This document shows positions 43,699 to 57,821 of a stretch of 64,000 bases of DNA, piece by piece. The stretch's first letter is position 1. Every line of letters starts with the position of its first letter. This DNA comes from Volvox africanus (lineage: Eukaryota; Chlorophyta; Chlorophyceae; Chlamydomonadales; Volvocaceae): contig BSDZ01000125.1 of the NCBI GenBank assembly GCA_030268105.1, positions 124,001 to 188,000 on the forward strand, given 5' to 3'. The notes beneath the pieces were generated by a model, which was not told the DNA's origin, made no database searches, and saw only the letters and a list, made by a program, of their open reading frames with translations. The position numbers and the translations under genes were made by a program.

Positions 43699-46646
43699 AG
43701 CGCTGTTGCGCTTCCCAGAAATGTGACCAGTGATGAATATCCGTGCGTCCACACCACAAGATCACACACTTGCCACATCACACACGTGCACACGTTTGAC
43801 TCAGGCCACCATTCTGGCCGCAAAAAGCGACGACATGTTTGCGCTTGTGTCTCCAAACGGAACTCAAGTATTCTGGTGTCGTAAACACCGCGTACGGTCG
43901 CGTCAACTGATTTCCCAGCTAGTTTGGGAGGGCACATCCCCCTATGTGCCTTCCGCGCTCCCTCCCTCCCTCGTCCTGTGTCCTCCTCGTCCCAACACCA
44001 TCATCGTATGGGGGAGTTGTTATCGTACATTATTTGAGATGTTTCGTACATCATCGTCCTCGCTGCTGGACTTCATGCTGAAACTACAGCGTGCACGTGT
44101 TTTTTGTCGCGTCTTTAGCGGCAAGGAGACAATTCCGTCGGAATGTATGTCGGATCTCAGGAACACGGGAGCGGTTAGAGAGACATGGAATGGAAACAAC
44201 GGTTTTGTATCTGTCGGCTTCATCATGTTTCGTTCCCACGCAATACATGCACCTACATGTCCGTGCGGTTCTGGTTTTTGTATGTCTCCGCCTCCCTGCC
44301 TGACCCTTTTTTCCCTGCCATCGGCTCCATCCCCGTTTCATATTTCCACTTGTATCTAGCACCCCTAGATAAAGGTTCCTTCCCCAACAAAGCCGTTTCT
44401 CAGGTGACCGACATCTGCCGTTGCCTCTACCTTACTGCCACAACTTCATGGGTCGATGCGCTGTGATCCTGGCCGCTTATTGGCACGCGCCGTTGGGTCG
44501 GGTACCAGGCTCCGTTGCTGGCGAGCATTCAGTTTTGGGCCCGGGGAAATGCTTAGGAGGGGGTGTAAGGTATGACCTCCAACCATGACAGGAAGGAGTG
44601 TACGATCCACCCATTTTTCCATTGCCCCCAAATTTTGGTGTTAGGACTTGTGTGCACTACCTGACATGCTCGCCATTGCACCCTATAGGTTGGGACTTCA
44701 GAATTGGTACGGTCTGCACACGGGATGAAAACGTTGGTTTAAACAATAGTTAGGCGAATAACGCCTTTCATAATGCGTGACGTGAAAGCGGCCACGATGA
44801 CCACATTACAAAGACTGCGACCTTTATCATGCGGTCAACGACGCGCTAGGATCTCAAATCCACGTGAATCTCCTCCTTGAGGGGCTGGGCGTTGAGGCTC
44901 CGCCAGACAGGCGCATGGTTCGCGTACACGGCATGTGTGGATACCTGGACCGGTGGTTGGATGTTGGGTAGTTGGAATTCCGGGCTTATGGTCACTGCTT
45001 GCCGATTTGCGTGCTCTCAGAGTCTGCCAGCACACGACTTTCCGTTGATAACCGTGTCCCGGTCCTGGGCGATGTGGGTGGTGGCGAAGACGTTACCTTT
45101 GACCTGCCTTTGACGGCAGGTCAAAGGTAACGACTGCCAAGGGAGAGCCGCACGGTACTTGATTGTAGTAGTGATTGTTGGGCATCGCTGGCTACGAGTC
45201 TCTTGGCAAGAAGGCCCACATGGCACTTCACAATGCACATTGTTACGCAATGTAGTCATTACAGGATGGGACATTATGGCACCAGCACAGCAACCTACCA
45301 AACTGCAGGGGTGCGTCCGGTCGTTTCACCATCACCTTTGAACCCGGGGCCTGGGAATCATTCAACCACCCACGCACCCCTGCCGCGTCCCTGCTTTGTG
45401 CCCACACCGCGGCTTCGTTCACTTCACTTCGTACTCCACATGCCAGCCAGTGATCCCCTTGTCCCTAAACCCTCACAAGCGCCACCACCACCACCACCAC
45501 CATTACCATTACCAACCTTACAGCATTGACAGCCCCCACCTGCTCCATGCACAAATGCAGTGACCACTCACCCTTGCGCCACTCCGGAATCGGAATAAAC
45601 TGGCACACGCTAGCAACTCCACAACCCCAGCCGCATATGCGCCATTCGTGCACCTCTGCACCACATCGACGCGACATGACGTCCCGGCAGTACACTTCTG
45701 TTACCACTCTGCCAAGCAACAGCTCCAGGGCAAATTGTAGCGCCAAGGCGGATGTTCTTGTCGCATGCTGTGTCATGGGTGCTTGACATGGGTGCCAAGG
45801 TGCTGGGTCCGGATGGGCCTCGAGGGGCAACGACGAGTGCACCAGCATCGGCAGTCATGTCTTCCCTGTGTACATGCTGCATGCCATTCCCACTAAGATC
45901 CCATTATCCCAACGACTCGATCGCCAAATGTGCCACTATCTCCCGCACGCCCGCAGAATCGATCCCTACTTTGAGACAAGGCAGAGAGCATGGCAGGCGG
46001 AAAGCACGCAGCAGCGCGCAAACCTGGTAGACGTCATCGCTCGTAGGAGCTTGCACGGGCGCGGGGTACGACATACGAAAACATATGTGTCGGATGCGTA
46101 GTTAAGTTTCATGGTTTGAGCGTCCGTACAACGTGGAAGATGACCCGAGGGTTCCCCGGACACGGCACCAATGGTAGGATACTGGATTTGGGATGAAGTC
46201 ATTGGATTTAAAATATGACCTTGGGGTTTGTTTTAGAATTGGACCTTGACGGATCAAGCTATCTAGGGGTCAACATTCTTGTAGCATTTCAGGAGCATCG
46301 CCATCGTCCGCTATCTTACTCAAGAAAATCTTGATTGGGAAATAGCCGGTCACACGGGTTTGGATATGTACTGCAGATCCCGATGGATGCGATTCTCTTT
46401 TATGTCGGTTTGGAAATGCATGTTGTATTCCGTATTCCGTATTGCGCTGCAATGAATAAGACTTTCGGGGTGATGACCCACCATCGCTGTCGGTACTGAA
46501 TCGCGCATGCTGAACTTAAAGAGGTTTATGAAATTTCTGTGGTTAGATCATGCGCTGAGTTGCTTGCGACCCTCACATCTCTTTCGCCTTTTACTAAAGA
46601 GATCAGCGAAGGCAACTCATTGACGGCGCCTCGATCCACTCTTTGC
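43699..46646. repeat. Repeat B unit 8 (2948 bp, subtype alpha variant)
   Basis: It shares the GCGGCAAGG change with unit 5. It introduces GATTTGCGTG (near 45003), CACTAAGATC (near 45891) and the extra T in GTTAAGTTTC, all three of which recur in unit 10. Both modules are present. It is both the end of the 3-5/6-8 block and the start of the 8-9/10-11 block. Confidence 0.95.
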
Positions 46647-49183
46647 AGCGCTGTTGCGCTTCCCAGAAATGTGACCAGTGATGAATATCCGTGCGTCCAC
46701 ACCACAAGATCACACACTTGCCACATCACACACGTGCACACGTTTGACTCAGGCCACCATTCTGGCCGCAAAAAGCGACGACATGTTTGCGCTTGTGTCT
46801 CCAAGCGGAACTCAAGTATTCTGGTGTCGTAAACACCGCGTACGGTCGCGACAAGGAGACAATTCCGTCGGAATGTATGTCGGATCTCAGGAACACGGGA
46901 GCGGTTAGAGAGACATGGAATGGAAACAACGGTTTTGTATCTGTCGGCTTCATCATGTTTCGTTCCCACGCAATACATGCACCTACATGTCCGTGCGGTT
47001 CTGGTTTTTGTATGTCTCCGCCTCCCTGCCTGACCCTTTTTTCCCTGCCATCGGCTCCATCCCCGTTTCATATTTCCACTTGTATCTAGCACCCCTAGAT
47101 AAAGGTTCCTTCCCCAACAAAGCCGTTTCTCAGGTGACCGACATCTGCCGTTGCCTCTACCTTACTGCCACAACTTCATGGGTCGATGCGCTGTGATCCT
47201 GGCCGCTTATTGGCACGCGCCGTTGGGTCGGGTACCAGGCTCCGTTGCTGGCGAGCATTCAGTTTTGGGCCCGGGGAAATGCTTAGGAGGGGGTGTAAGG
47301 TATGACCTCCAACCATGACAGGAAGGAGTGTACGATCCACCCATTTTTCCATTGCCCCCAAATTTTGGTGTTAGGACTTGTGTGCACTACCTGACATGCT
47401 CGCCATTGCACCCTATAGGTTGGGACTTCAGAATTGGTACGGTCTGCACACGGGATGAAAACGTTGGTTTAAACAATAGTTGGGCGAATAACGCCTTTCA
47501 TAATGCGTGACGTGAAAGCGGCCACGATGACCACATTACAAAGACTGCGACCTTTATCATGCGGTCAACGATGCGCTAGGATCTCAAATCCACGTGAATC
47601 TCCTCCTTGAGGGGCTGGGCGTTGAGGCTCCGCCAGACAGGCGCATGGTTCGCGTACACGGCATGTGTGGATACCTGGACCGGTGGTTGGATGTTGGGTA
47701 GTTGGAATTCCGGGCTTATGGTCACTGCTTGCCGATTTGAGTGCTCTCAGAGTCTGCCAGCACACGACTTTCCGTTGATAACCATGTCCCGGTCCTGGGC
47801 GATGTGGGTGGTGGCGAAGACGTTACCTTTGACCTGCCTTTGACGGCAGGTCAAAGGTAACGACTGCCAAGGGAGAGCCGCACGGTACTTGATTGTAGTA
47901 GTGATTGTTGGGCATCGCTGGCTACGAGTCTCTTGGCAAGAAGGCCCACATGGCACTTCACAATGCACATTGTTACGCAATGTAGTCATTACAGGATGGG
48001 ACATTATGGCACCAGCACAGCAACCTACCAAACTGCAGGGGTGCGTCCGGTCGTTTCACCATCACCTTTGAACCCGGGGCCTGGGAATCATTCAACCACC
48101 CACGCACCCCTGCCGCGTCCCTGCTTTGTGCCCACACCGCGGCTTCGTTCACTTCACTCCGTACTCCACATGCCAGCCAGTGATCCCCTTGTCCCTAAAC
48201 CCTCACAAGCGCCACCACCACCACCACCACCACCACCATTACCATTACCAACCTTACAGCATTGACAGCCCCCACCTGCTCCATGCACAAATGCAGTGAC
48301 CACTCACCCTTGCGCCACTCCGGAATCGGAATAAACTGGCACACGCTAGCAACTCCACAACCCCAGCCGCATATGCGCCATTCGTGCACCTCTGCACCAC
48401 ATCGACGCGACATGACGTCCCGGCAGTACACTTCTGTTACCACTCTGCCAAGCAACAGCTCCAGGGCAAATTGTAGCGCCAAGGCGGATGTTCTTGTCGC
48501 ATGCTGTGTCATGGGTGCTTGACATGGGTGCCAAGGTGCTGGGTCCGGATGGGCCTCGAGGGGCAACGACGAGTGCACCAGCATCGGCAGTCATGTCTTC
48601 CCTGTGTACATGCTGCATGCCATTCCCACCAAGATCCCATTATCCCAACGACTCGATCGCCAAATGTGCCACTATCTCCCGCACGCCCGCAGAATCGATC
48701 CCTACTTTGAGACAAGGCAGAGAGCATGGCAGGCGGAAAGCACGCAGCAGCGCGCAAACCTGGTAGACGTCATCGCTCGTAGGAGCTTGCACGGGCGCGG
48801 GGTACGACATACGAAAACATATGTGTCGGATGCGTAGTTAAGTTTCATGGTTTGAGCGTCCGTACAACGTGGAAGATGACCCGAGGGTTCCCCGGACACG
48901 GCACCAATGGTAGGATACTGGATTTGGGATGAAGTCATTGGATTTAAAATATGACCTTGGGGTTTGTTTTAGAATTGGACCTTGACGGATCAAGCTATCT
49001 AGGGGTCAACATTCTTGTAGCATTTCAGGAGCATCGCCATCGTCCGCTATCTTACTCAAGAAAATCTTGATTGGGAAATAGCCGGTCACACGGGTTTGGA
49101 TATGTACTGCAGATCCCGATTCGCCTTTTACTAAAGAGATCAGCGAAGGCAACTCATTGACGGCGCCTCGATCCACTCTTTGC
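46647..49183. repeat. Repeat B unit 9 (2537 bp, shortest unit)
   Basis: Beta markers, and the only unit lacking both the 218- and 199-base modules. It has CCAAGCGG in place of CCAAACGG near 46801, shared with units 11 and 13. Confidence 0.95.
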
Positions 49184-52131
49184 AGCGCTGTTGCGCTTCC
49201 CAGAAATGTGACCAGTGATGAATATCCGTGCGTCCACACCACAAGATCACACACTTGCCACATCACACACGTGCACACGTTTGACTCAGGCCACCATTCT
49301 GGCCGCAAAAAGCGACGACATGTTTGCGCTTGTGTCTCCAAACGGAACTCAAGTATTCTGGTGTCGTAAACACCGCGTACGGTCGCGTCAACTGATTTCC
49401 CAGCTAGTTTGGGAGGGCACATCCCCCTATGTGCCTTCCGCGCTCCCTCCCTCCCTCGTCCTGTGTCCTCCTCGTCCCAACACCATCATCGTATGGGGGA
49501 GTTGTTATCGTACATTATTTGAGATGTTTCGTACATCATCGTCCTCGCTGCTGGACTTCATGCTGAAACTACAGCGTGCACGTGTTTTTTGTCGCGTCTT
49601 TAGCGACAAGGAGACAATTCCGTCGGAATGTATGTCGGATCTCAGGAACACGGGAGCGGTTAGAGAGACATGGAATGGAAACAACGGTTTTGTATCTGTC
49701 GGCTTCATCATGTTTCGTTCCCACGCAATACATGCACCTACATGTCCGTGCGGTTCTGGTTTTTGTATGTCTCCGCCTCCCTGCCTGACCCTTTTTTCCC
49801 TGCCATCGGCTCCATCCCCGTTTCATATTTCCACTTGTATCTAGCACCCCTAGATAAAGGTTCCTTCCCCAACAAAGCCGTTTCTCAGGTGACCGACATC
49901 TGCCGTTGCCTCTACCTTACTGCCACAACTTCATGGGTCGATGCGCTGTGATCCTGGCCGCTTATTGGCACGCGCCGTTGGGTCGGGTACCAGGCTCCGT
50001 TGCTGGCGAGCATTCAGTTTTGGGCCCGGGGAAATGCTTAGGAGGGGGTGTAAGGTATGACCTCCAACCATGACAGGAAGGAGTGTACGATCCACCCATT
50101 TTTCCATTGCCCCCAAATTTTGGTGTTAGGACTTGTGTGCACTACCTGACATGCTCGCCATTGCACCCTATAGGTTGGGACTTCAGAATTGGTACGGTCT
50201 GCACACGGGATGAAAACGTTGGTTTAAACAATAGTTAGGCGAATAACGCCTTTCATAATGCGTGACGTGAAAGCGGCCACGATGACCACATTACAAAGAC
50301 TGCGACCTTTATCATGCGGTCAACGACGCGCTAGGATCTCAAATCCACGTGAATCTCCTCCTTGAGGGGCTGGGCGTTGAGGCTCCGCCAGACAGGCGCA
50401 TGGTTCGCGTACACGGCATGTGTGGATACCTGGACCGGTGGTTGGATGTTGGGTAGTTGGAATTCCGGGCTTATGGTCACTGCTTGCCGATTTGCGTGCT
50501 CTCAGAGTCTGCCAGCACACGACTTTCCGTTGATAACCGTGTCCCGGTCCTGGGCGATGTGGGTGGTGGCGAAGACGTTACCTTTGACCTGCCTTTGACG
50601 GCAGGTCAAAGGTAACGACTGCCAAGGGAGAGCCGCACGGTACTTGATTGTAGTAGTGATTGTTGGGCATCGCTGGCTACGAGTCTCTTGGCAAGAAGGC
50701 CCACATGGCACTTCACAATGCACATTGTTACGCAATGTAGTCATTACAGGATGGGACATTATGGCACCAGCACAGCAACCTACCAAACTGCAGGGGTGCG
50801 TCCGGTCGTTTCACCATCACCTTTGAACCCGGGGCCTGGGAATCATTCAACCACCCACGCACCCCTGCCGCGTCCCTGCTTTGTGCCCACACCGCGGCTT
50901 CGTTCACTTCACTTCGTACTCCACATGCCAGCCAGTGATCCCCTTGTCCCTAAACCCTCACAAGCGCCACCACCACCACCACCACCATTACCATTACCAA
51001 CCTTACAGCATTGACAGCCCCCACCTGCTCCATGCACAAATGCAGTGACCACTCACCCTTGCGCCACTCCGGAATCGGAATAAACTGGCACACGCTAGCA
51101 ACTCCACAACCCCAGCCGCATATGCGCCATTCGTGCACCTCTGCACCACATCGACGCGACATGACGTCCCGGCAGTACACTTCTGTTACCACTCTGCCAA
51201 GCAACAGCTCCAGGGCAAATTGTAGCGCCAAGGCGGATGTTCTTGTCGCATGCTGTGTCATGGGTGCTTGACATGGGTGCCAAGGTGCTGGGTCCGGATG
51301 GGCCTCGAGGGGCAACGACGAGTGCACCAGCATCGGCAGTCATGTCTTCCCTGTGTACATGCTGCATGCCATTCCCACTAAGATCCCATTATCCCAACGA
51401 CTCGATCGCCAAATGTGCCACTATCTCCCGCACGCCCGCAGAATCGATCCCTACTTTGAGACAAGGCAGAGAGCATGGCAGGCGGAAAGCACGCAGCAGC
51501 GCGCAAACCTGGTAGACGTCATCGCTCGTAGGAGCTTGCACGGGCGCGGGGTACGACATACGAAAACATATGTGTCGGATGCGTAGTTAAGTTTCATGGT
51601 TTGAGCGTCCGTACAACGTGGAAGATGACCCGAGGGTTCCCCGGACACGGCACCAATGGTAGGATACTGGATTTGGGATGAAGTCATTGGATTTAAAATA
51701 TGACCTTGGGGTTTGTTTTAGAATTGGACCTTGACGGATCAAGCTATCTAGGGGTCAACATTCTTGTAGCATTTCAGGAGCATCGCCATCGTCCGCTATC
51801 TTACTCAAGAAAATCTTGATTGGGAAATAGCCGGTCACACGGGTTTGGATATGTACTGCAGATCCCGATGGATGCGATTCTCTTTTATGTCGGTTTGGAA
51901 ATGCATGTTGTATTCCGTATTCCGTATTGCGCTGCAATGAATAAGACTTTCGGGGTGATGACCCACCATCGCTGTCGGTACTGAATCGCGCATGCTGAAC
52001 TTAAAGAGGTTTATGAAATTTCTGTGGTTAGATCATGCGCTGAGTTGCTTGCGACCCTCACATCTCTTTCGCCTTTTACTAAAGAGATCAGCGAAGGCAA
52101 CTCATTGACGGCGCCTCGATCCACTCTTTGC
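49184..52131. repeat. Repeat B unit 10 (2948 bp, subtype alpha variant)
   Basis: Matches unit 8 at most diagnostic sites, 5485 bases downstream, but has GCGACAAGG in the 218-base module. It starts the second two-unit block. Confidence 0.95.
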
Positions 52132-54867
52132 AGCGCTGTTGCGCTTCCCAGAAATGTGACCAGTGATGAATATCCGTGCGTCCACACCACAAGATCACAC
52201 ACTTGCCACATCACACACGTGCACACGTTTGACTCAGGCCACCATTCTGGCCGCAAAAAGCGACGACATGTTTGCGCTTGTGTCTCCAAGCGGAACTCAA
52301 GTATTCTGGTGTCGTAAACACCGCGTACGGTCGCGACAAGGAGACAATTCCGTCGGAATGTATGTCGGATCTCAGGAACACGGGAGCGGTTAGAGAGACA
52401 TGGAATGGAAACAACGGTTTTGTATCTGTCGGCTTCATCATGTTTCGTTCCCACGCAATACATGCACCTACATGTCCGTGCGGTTCTGGTTTTTGTATGT
52501 CTCCGCCTCCCTGCCTGACCCTTTTTTCCCTGCCATCGGCTCCATCCCCGTTTCATATTTCCACTTGTATCTAGCACCCCTAGATAAAGGTTCCTTCCCC
52601 AACAAAGCCGTTTCTCAGGTGACCGACATCTGCCGTTGCCTCTACCTTACTGCCACAACTTCATGGGTCGATGCGCTGTGATCCTGGCCGCTTATTGGCA
52701 CGCGCCGTTGGGTCGGGTACCAGGCTCCGTTGCTGGCGAGCATTCAGTTTTGGGCCCGGGGAAATGCTTAGGAGGGGGTGTAAGGTATGACCTCCAACCA
52801 TGACAGGAAGGAGTGTACGATCCACCCATTTTTCCATTGCCCCCAAATTTTGGTGTTAGGACTTGTGTGCACTACCTGACATGCTCGCCATTGCACCCTA
52901 TAGGTTGGGACTTCAGAATTGGTACGGTCTGCACACGGGATGAAAACGTTGGTTTAAACAATAGTTGGGCGAATAACGCCTTTCATAATGCGTGACGTGA
53001 AAGCGGCCACGATGACCACATTACAAAGACTGCGACCTTTATCATGCGGTCAACGATGCGCTAGGATCTCAAATCCACGTGAATCTCCTCCTTGAGGGGC
53101 TGGGCGTTGAGGCTCCGCCAGACAGGCGCATGGTTCGCGTACACGGCATGTGTGGATACCTGGACCGGTGGTTGGATGTTGGGTAGTTGGAATTCCGGGC
53201 TTATGGTCACTGCTTGCCGATTTGAGTGCTCTCAGAGTCTGCCAGCACACGACTTTCCGTTGATAACCATGTCCCGGTCCTGGGCGATGTGGGTGGTGGC
53301 GAAGACGTTACCTTTGACCTGCCTTTGACGGCAGGTCAAAGGTAACGACTGCCAAGGGAGAGCCGCACGGTACTTGATTGTAGTAGTGATTGTTGGGCAT
53401 CGCTGGCTACGAGTCTCTTGGCAAGAAGGCCCACATGGCACTTCACAATGCACATTGTTACGCAATGTAGTCATTACAGGATGGGACATTATGGCACCAG
53501 CACAGCAACCTACCAAACTGCAGGGGTGCGTCCGGTCGTTTCACCATCACCTTTGAACCCGGGGCCTGGGAATCATTCAACCACCCACGCACCCCTGCCG
53601 CGTCCCTGCTTTGTGCCCACACCGCGGCTTCGTTCACTTCACTCCGTACTCCACATGCCAGCCAGTGATCCCCTTGTCCCTAAACCCTCACAAGCGCCAC
53701 CACCACCACCACCACCACCACCATTACCATTACCAACCTTACAGCATTGACAGCCCCCACCTGCTCCATGCACAAATGCAGTGACCACTCAACCTTGCGC
53801 CACTCCGGAATCGGAATAAACTGGCACACGCTAGCAACTCCACAACCCCAGCCGCATATGCGCCATTCGTGCACCTCTGCACCACATCGACGCGACATGA
53901 CGTCCCGGCAGTACACTTCTGTTACCACTCTGCCAAGCAACAGCTCCAGGGCAAATTGTAGCGCCAAGGCGGATGTTCTTGTCGCATGCTGTGTCATGGG
54001 TGCTTGACATGGGTGCCAAGGTGCTGGGTCCGGATGGGCCTCGAGGGGCAACGACGAGTGCACCAGCATCGGCAGTCATGTCTTCCCTGTGTACATGCTG
54101 CATGCCATTCCCACCAAGATCCCATTATCCCAACGACTCGATCGCCAAATGTGCCACTATCTCCCGCACGCCCGCAGAATCGATCCCTACTTTGAGACAA
54201 GGCAGAGAGCATGGCAGGCGGAAAGCACGCAGCAGCGCGCAAACCTGGTAGACGTCATCGCTCGTAGGAGCTTGCACGGGCGCGGGGTACGACATACGAA
54301 AACATATGTGTCGGATGCGTAGTTAAGTTTCATGGTTTGAGCGTCCGTACAACGTGGAAGATGACCCGAGGGTTCCCCGGACACGGCACCAATGGTAGGA
54401 TACTGGATTTGGGATGAAGTCATTGGATTTAAAATATGACCTTGGGGTTTGTTTTAGAATTGGACCTTGACGGATCAAGCTATCTAGGGGTCAACATTCT
54501 TGTAGCATTTCAGGAGCATCGCCATCGTCCGCTATCTTACTCAAGAAAATCTTGATTGGGAAATAGCCGGTCACACGGGTTTGGATATGTACTGCAGATC
54601 CCGATGGATGCGATTCTCTTTTATGTCGGTTTGGAAATGCATGTTGTATTCCGTATTCCGTATTGCGCTGCAATGAATAAGACTTTCGGGGTGATGACCC
54701 ACCATCGCTGTCGGTACTGAATCGCGCATGCTGAACTTAAAGAGGTTTATGAAATTTCTGTGGTTAGATCATGCGCTGAGTTGCTTGCGACCCTCACATC
54801 TCTTTCGCCTTTTACTAAAGAGATCAGCGAAGGCAACTCATTGACGGCGCCTCGATCCACTCTTTGC
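52132..54867. repeat. Repeat B unit 11 (2736 bp, subtype beta, 218-base module absent)
   Basis: Partner of unit 9, 5485 bases downstream, but it retains the 199-base module. It has CTCAACCTTG (near 53791), shared with unit 13. Confidence 0.95.
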
Positions 54868-57821
54868 AGCGCTGTTGCGCTTCCCAGAAATGTGACCAGT
54901 GATGAATATCCGTGCGTCCACACCACAAGATCACACACTTGCCACATCACACACGTGCACACGTTTGACTCAGGCCACCATTCTGGCCGCAAAAAGCGAC
55001 GACATGTTTGCGCTTGTGTCTCCAAACGGAACTCAAGTATTCTGGTGTCGTAAACACCGCGTACGGTCGCGTCAACTGATTTCCCAGCTAGTTTGGGAGG
55101 GCACATCCCCCTATGTGCCTTCCGCGCTCCCTCCCTCCCTCGTCCTGTGTCCTCCTCGTCCCAACACCATCATCGTATGGGGGAGTTGTTATCGTACATT
55201 ATTTGAGATGTTTCGTACATCATCGTCCTCGCTGCTGGACTTCATGCTGAAACTACAGCGTGCACGTGTTTTTTGTCGCGTCTTTAGCGACAAGGAGACA
55301 ATTCCGTCGGAATGTATGTCGGATCTCAGGAACACGGGAGCGGTTAGAGAGACATGGAATGGAAACAACGGTTTTGTATCTGTCGGCTTCATCATGTTTC
55401 GTTCCCACGCAATACATGCACCTACATGTCCGTGCGGTTCTGGTTTTTGTATGTCTCCGCCTCCCTGCCTGACCCTTTTTTCCCTGCCATCGGCTCCATC
55501 CCCGTTTCATATTTCCACTTGTATCTAGCACCCCTAGATAAAGGTTCCTTCCCCAACAAAGCCGTTTCTCAGGTGACCGACATCTGCCGTTGCCTCTACC
55601 TTACTGCCACAACTTCATGGGTCGATGCGCTGTGATCCTGGCCGCTTATTGGCACGCGCCGTTGGGTCGGGTACCAGGCTCCGTTGCTGGCGAGCATTCA
55701 GTTTTGGGCCCGGGGAAATGCTTAGGAGGGGGTGTAAGGTATGACCTCCAACCATGACAGGAAGGAGTGTACGATCCACCCATTTTTCCATTGCCCCCAA
55801 ATTTTGGTGTTAGGACTTGTGTGCACTACCTGACATGCTCGCCATTGCACCCTATAGGTTGGGACTTCAGAATTGGTACGGTCTGCACACGGGATGAAAA
55901 CGTTGGTTTAAACAATAGTTGGGCGAATAACGCCTTTCATAATGCGTGACGTGAAAGCGGCCACGATGACCACATTACAAAGACTGCGACCTTTATCATG
56001 CGGTCAACGATGCGCTAGGATCTCAAATCCACGTGAATCTCCTCCTTGAGGGGCTGGGCGTTGAGGCTCCGCCAGACAGGCGCATGGTTCGCGTACACGG
56101 CATGTGTGGATACCTGGACCGGTGGTTGGATGTTGGGTAGTTGGAATTCCGGGCTTATGGTCACTGCTTGCCGATTTGCGTGCTCTCAGAGTCTGCCAGC
56201 ACACGACTTTCCGTTGATAACCATGTCCCGGTCCTGGGCGATGTGGGTGGTGGCGAAGACGTTACCTTTGACCTGCCTTTGACGGCAGGTCAAAGGTAAC
56301 GACTGCCAAGGGAGAGCCGCACGGTACTTGATTGTAGTAGTGATTGTTGGGCATCGCTGGCTACGAGTCTCTTGGCAAGAAGGCCCACATGGCACTTCAC
56401 AATGCACATTGTTACGCAATGTAGTCATTACAGGATGGGACATTATGGCACCAGCACAGCAACCTACCAAACTGCAGGGGTGCGTCCGGTCGTTTCACCA
56501 TCACCTTTGAACCCGGGGCCTGGGAATCATTCAACCACCCACGCACCCCTGCCGCGTCCCTGCTTTGTGCCCACACCGCGGCTTCGTTCACTTCACTTCG
56601 TACTCCACATGCCAGCCAGTGATCCCCTTGTCCCTAAACCCTCACAAGCGCCACCACCACCACCACCACCACCACCATTACCATTACCAACCTTACAGCA
56701 TTGACAGCCCCCACCTGCTCCATGCACAAATGCAGTGACCACTCACCCTTGCGCCACTCCGGAATCGGAATAAACTGGCACACGCTAGCAACTCCACAAC
56801 CCCAGCCGCATATGCGCCATTCGTGCACCTCTGCACCACATCGACGCGACATGACGTCCCGGCAGTACACTTCTGTTACCACTCTGCCAAGCAACAGCTC
56901 CAGGGCAAATTGTAGCGCCAAGGCGGATGTTCTTGTCGCATGCTGTGTCATGGGTGCTTGACATGGGTGCCAAGGTGCTGGGTCCGGATGGGCCTCGAGG
57001 GGCAACGACGAGTGCACCAGCATCGGCAGTCATGTCTTCCCTGTGTACATGCTGCATGCCATTCCCACCAAGATCCCATTATCCCAACGACTCGATCGCC
57101 AAATGTGCCACTATCTCCCGCACGCCCGCAGAATCGATCCCTACTTTGAGACAAGGCAGAGAGCATGGCAGGCGGAAAGCACGCAGCAGCGCGCAAACCT
57201 GGTAGACGTCATCGCTCGTAGGAGCTTGCACGGGCGCGGGGTACGACATACGAAAACATATGTGTCGGATGCGTAGTTAAGTTTCATGGTTTGAGCGTCC
57301 GTACAACGTGGAAGATGACCCGAGGGTTCCCCGGACACGGCACCAATGGTAGGATACTGGATTTGGGATGAAGTCATTGGATTTAAAATATGACCTTGGG
57401 GTTTGTTTTAGAATTGGACCTTGACGGATCAAGCTATCTAGGGGTCAACATTCTTGTAGCATTTCAGGAGCATCGCCATCGTCCGCTATCTTACTCAAGA
57501 AAATCTTGATTGGGAAATAGCCGGTCACACGGGTTTGGATATGTACTGCAGATCCCGATGGATGCGATTCTCTTTTATGTCGGTTTGGAAATGCATGTTG
57601 TATTCCGTATTCCGTATTGCGCTGCAATGAATAAGACTTTCGGGGTGATGACCCACCATCGCTGTCGGTACTGAATCGCGCATGCTGAACTTAAAGAGGT
57701 TTATGAAATTTCTGTGGTTAGATCATGCGCTGAGTTGCTTGCGACCCTCACATCTCTTTCGCCTTTTACTAAAGAGATCAGCGAAGGCAACTCATTGACG
57801 GCGCCTCGATCCACTCTTTGC
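54868..57821. repeat. Repeat B unit 12 (2954 bp, beta/alpha mosaic)
   Basis: Beta at the TGG, CATG, GATGCGC and nine-CCA sites. It is alpha-like at GATTTGCGTG and CTTCG, which indicates exchange inside the unit. Both the 218- and 199-base modules are present. Confidence 0.95.
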
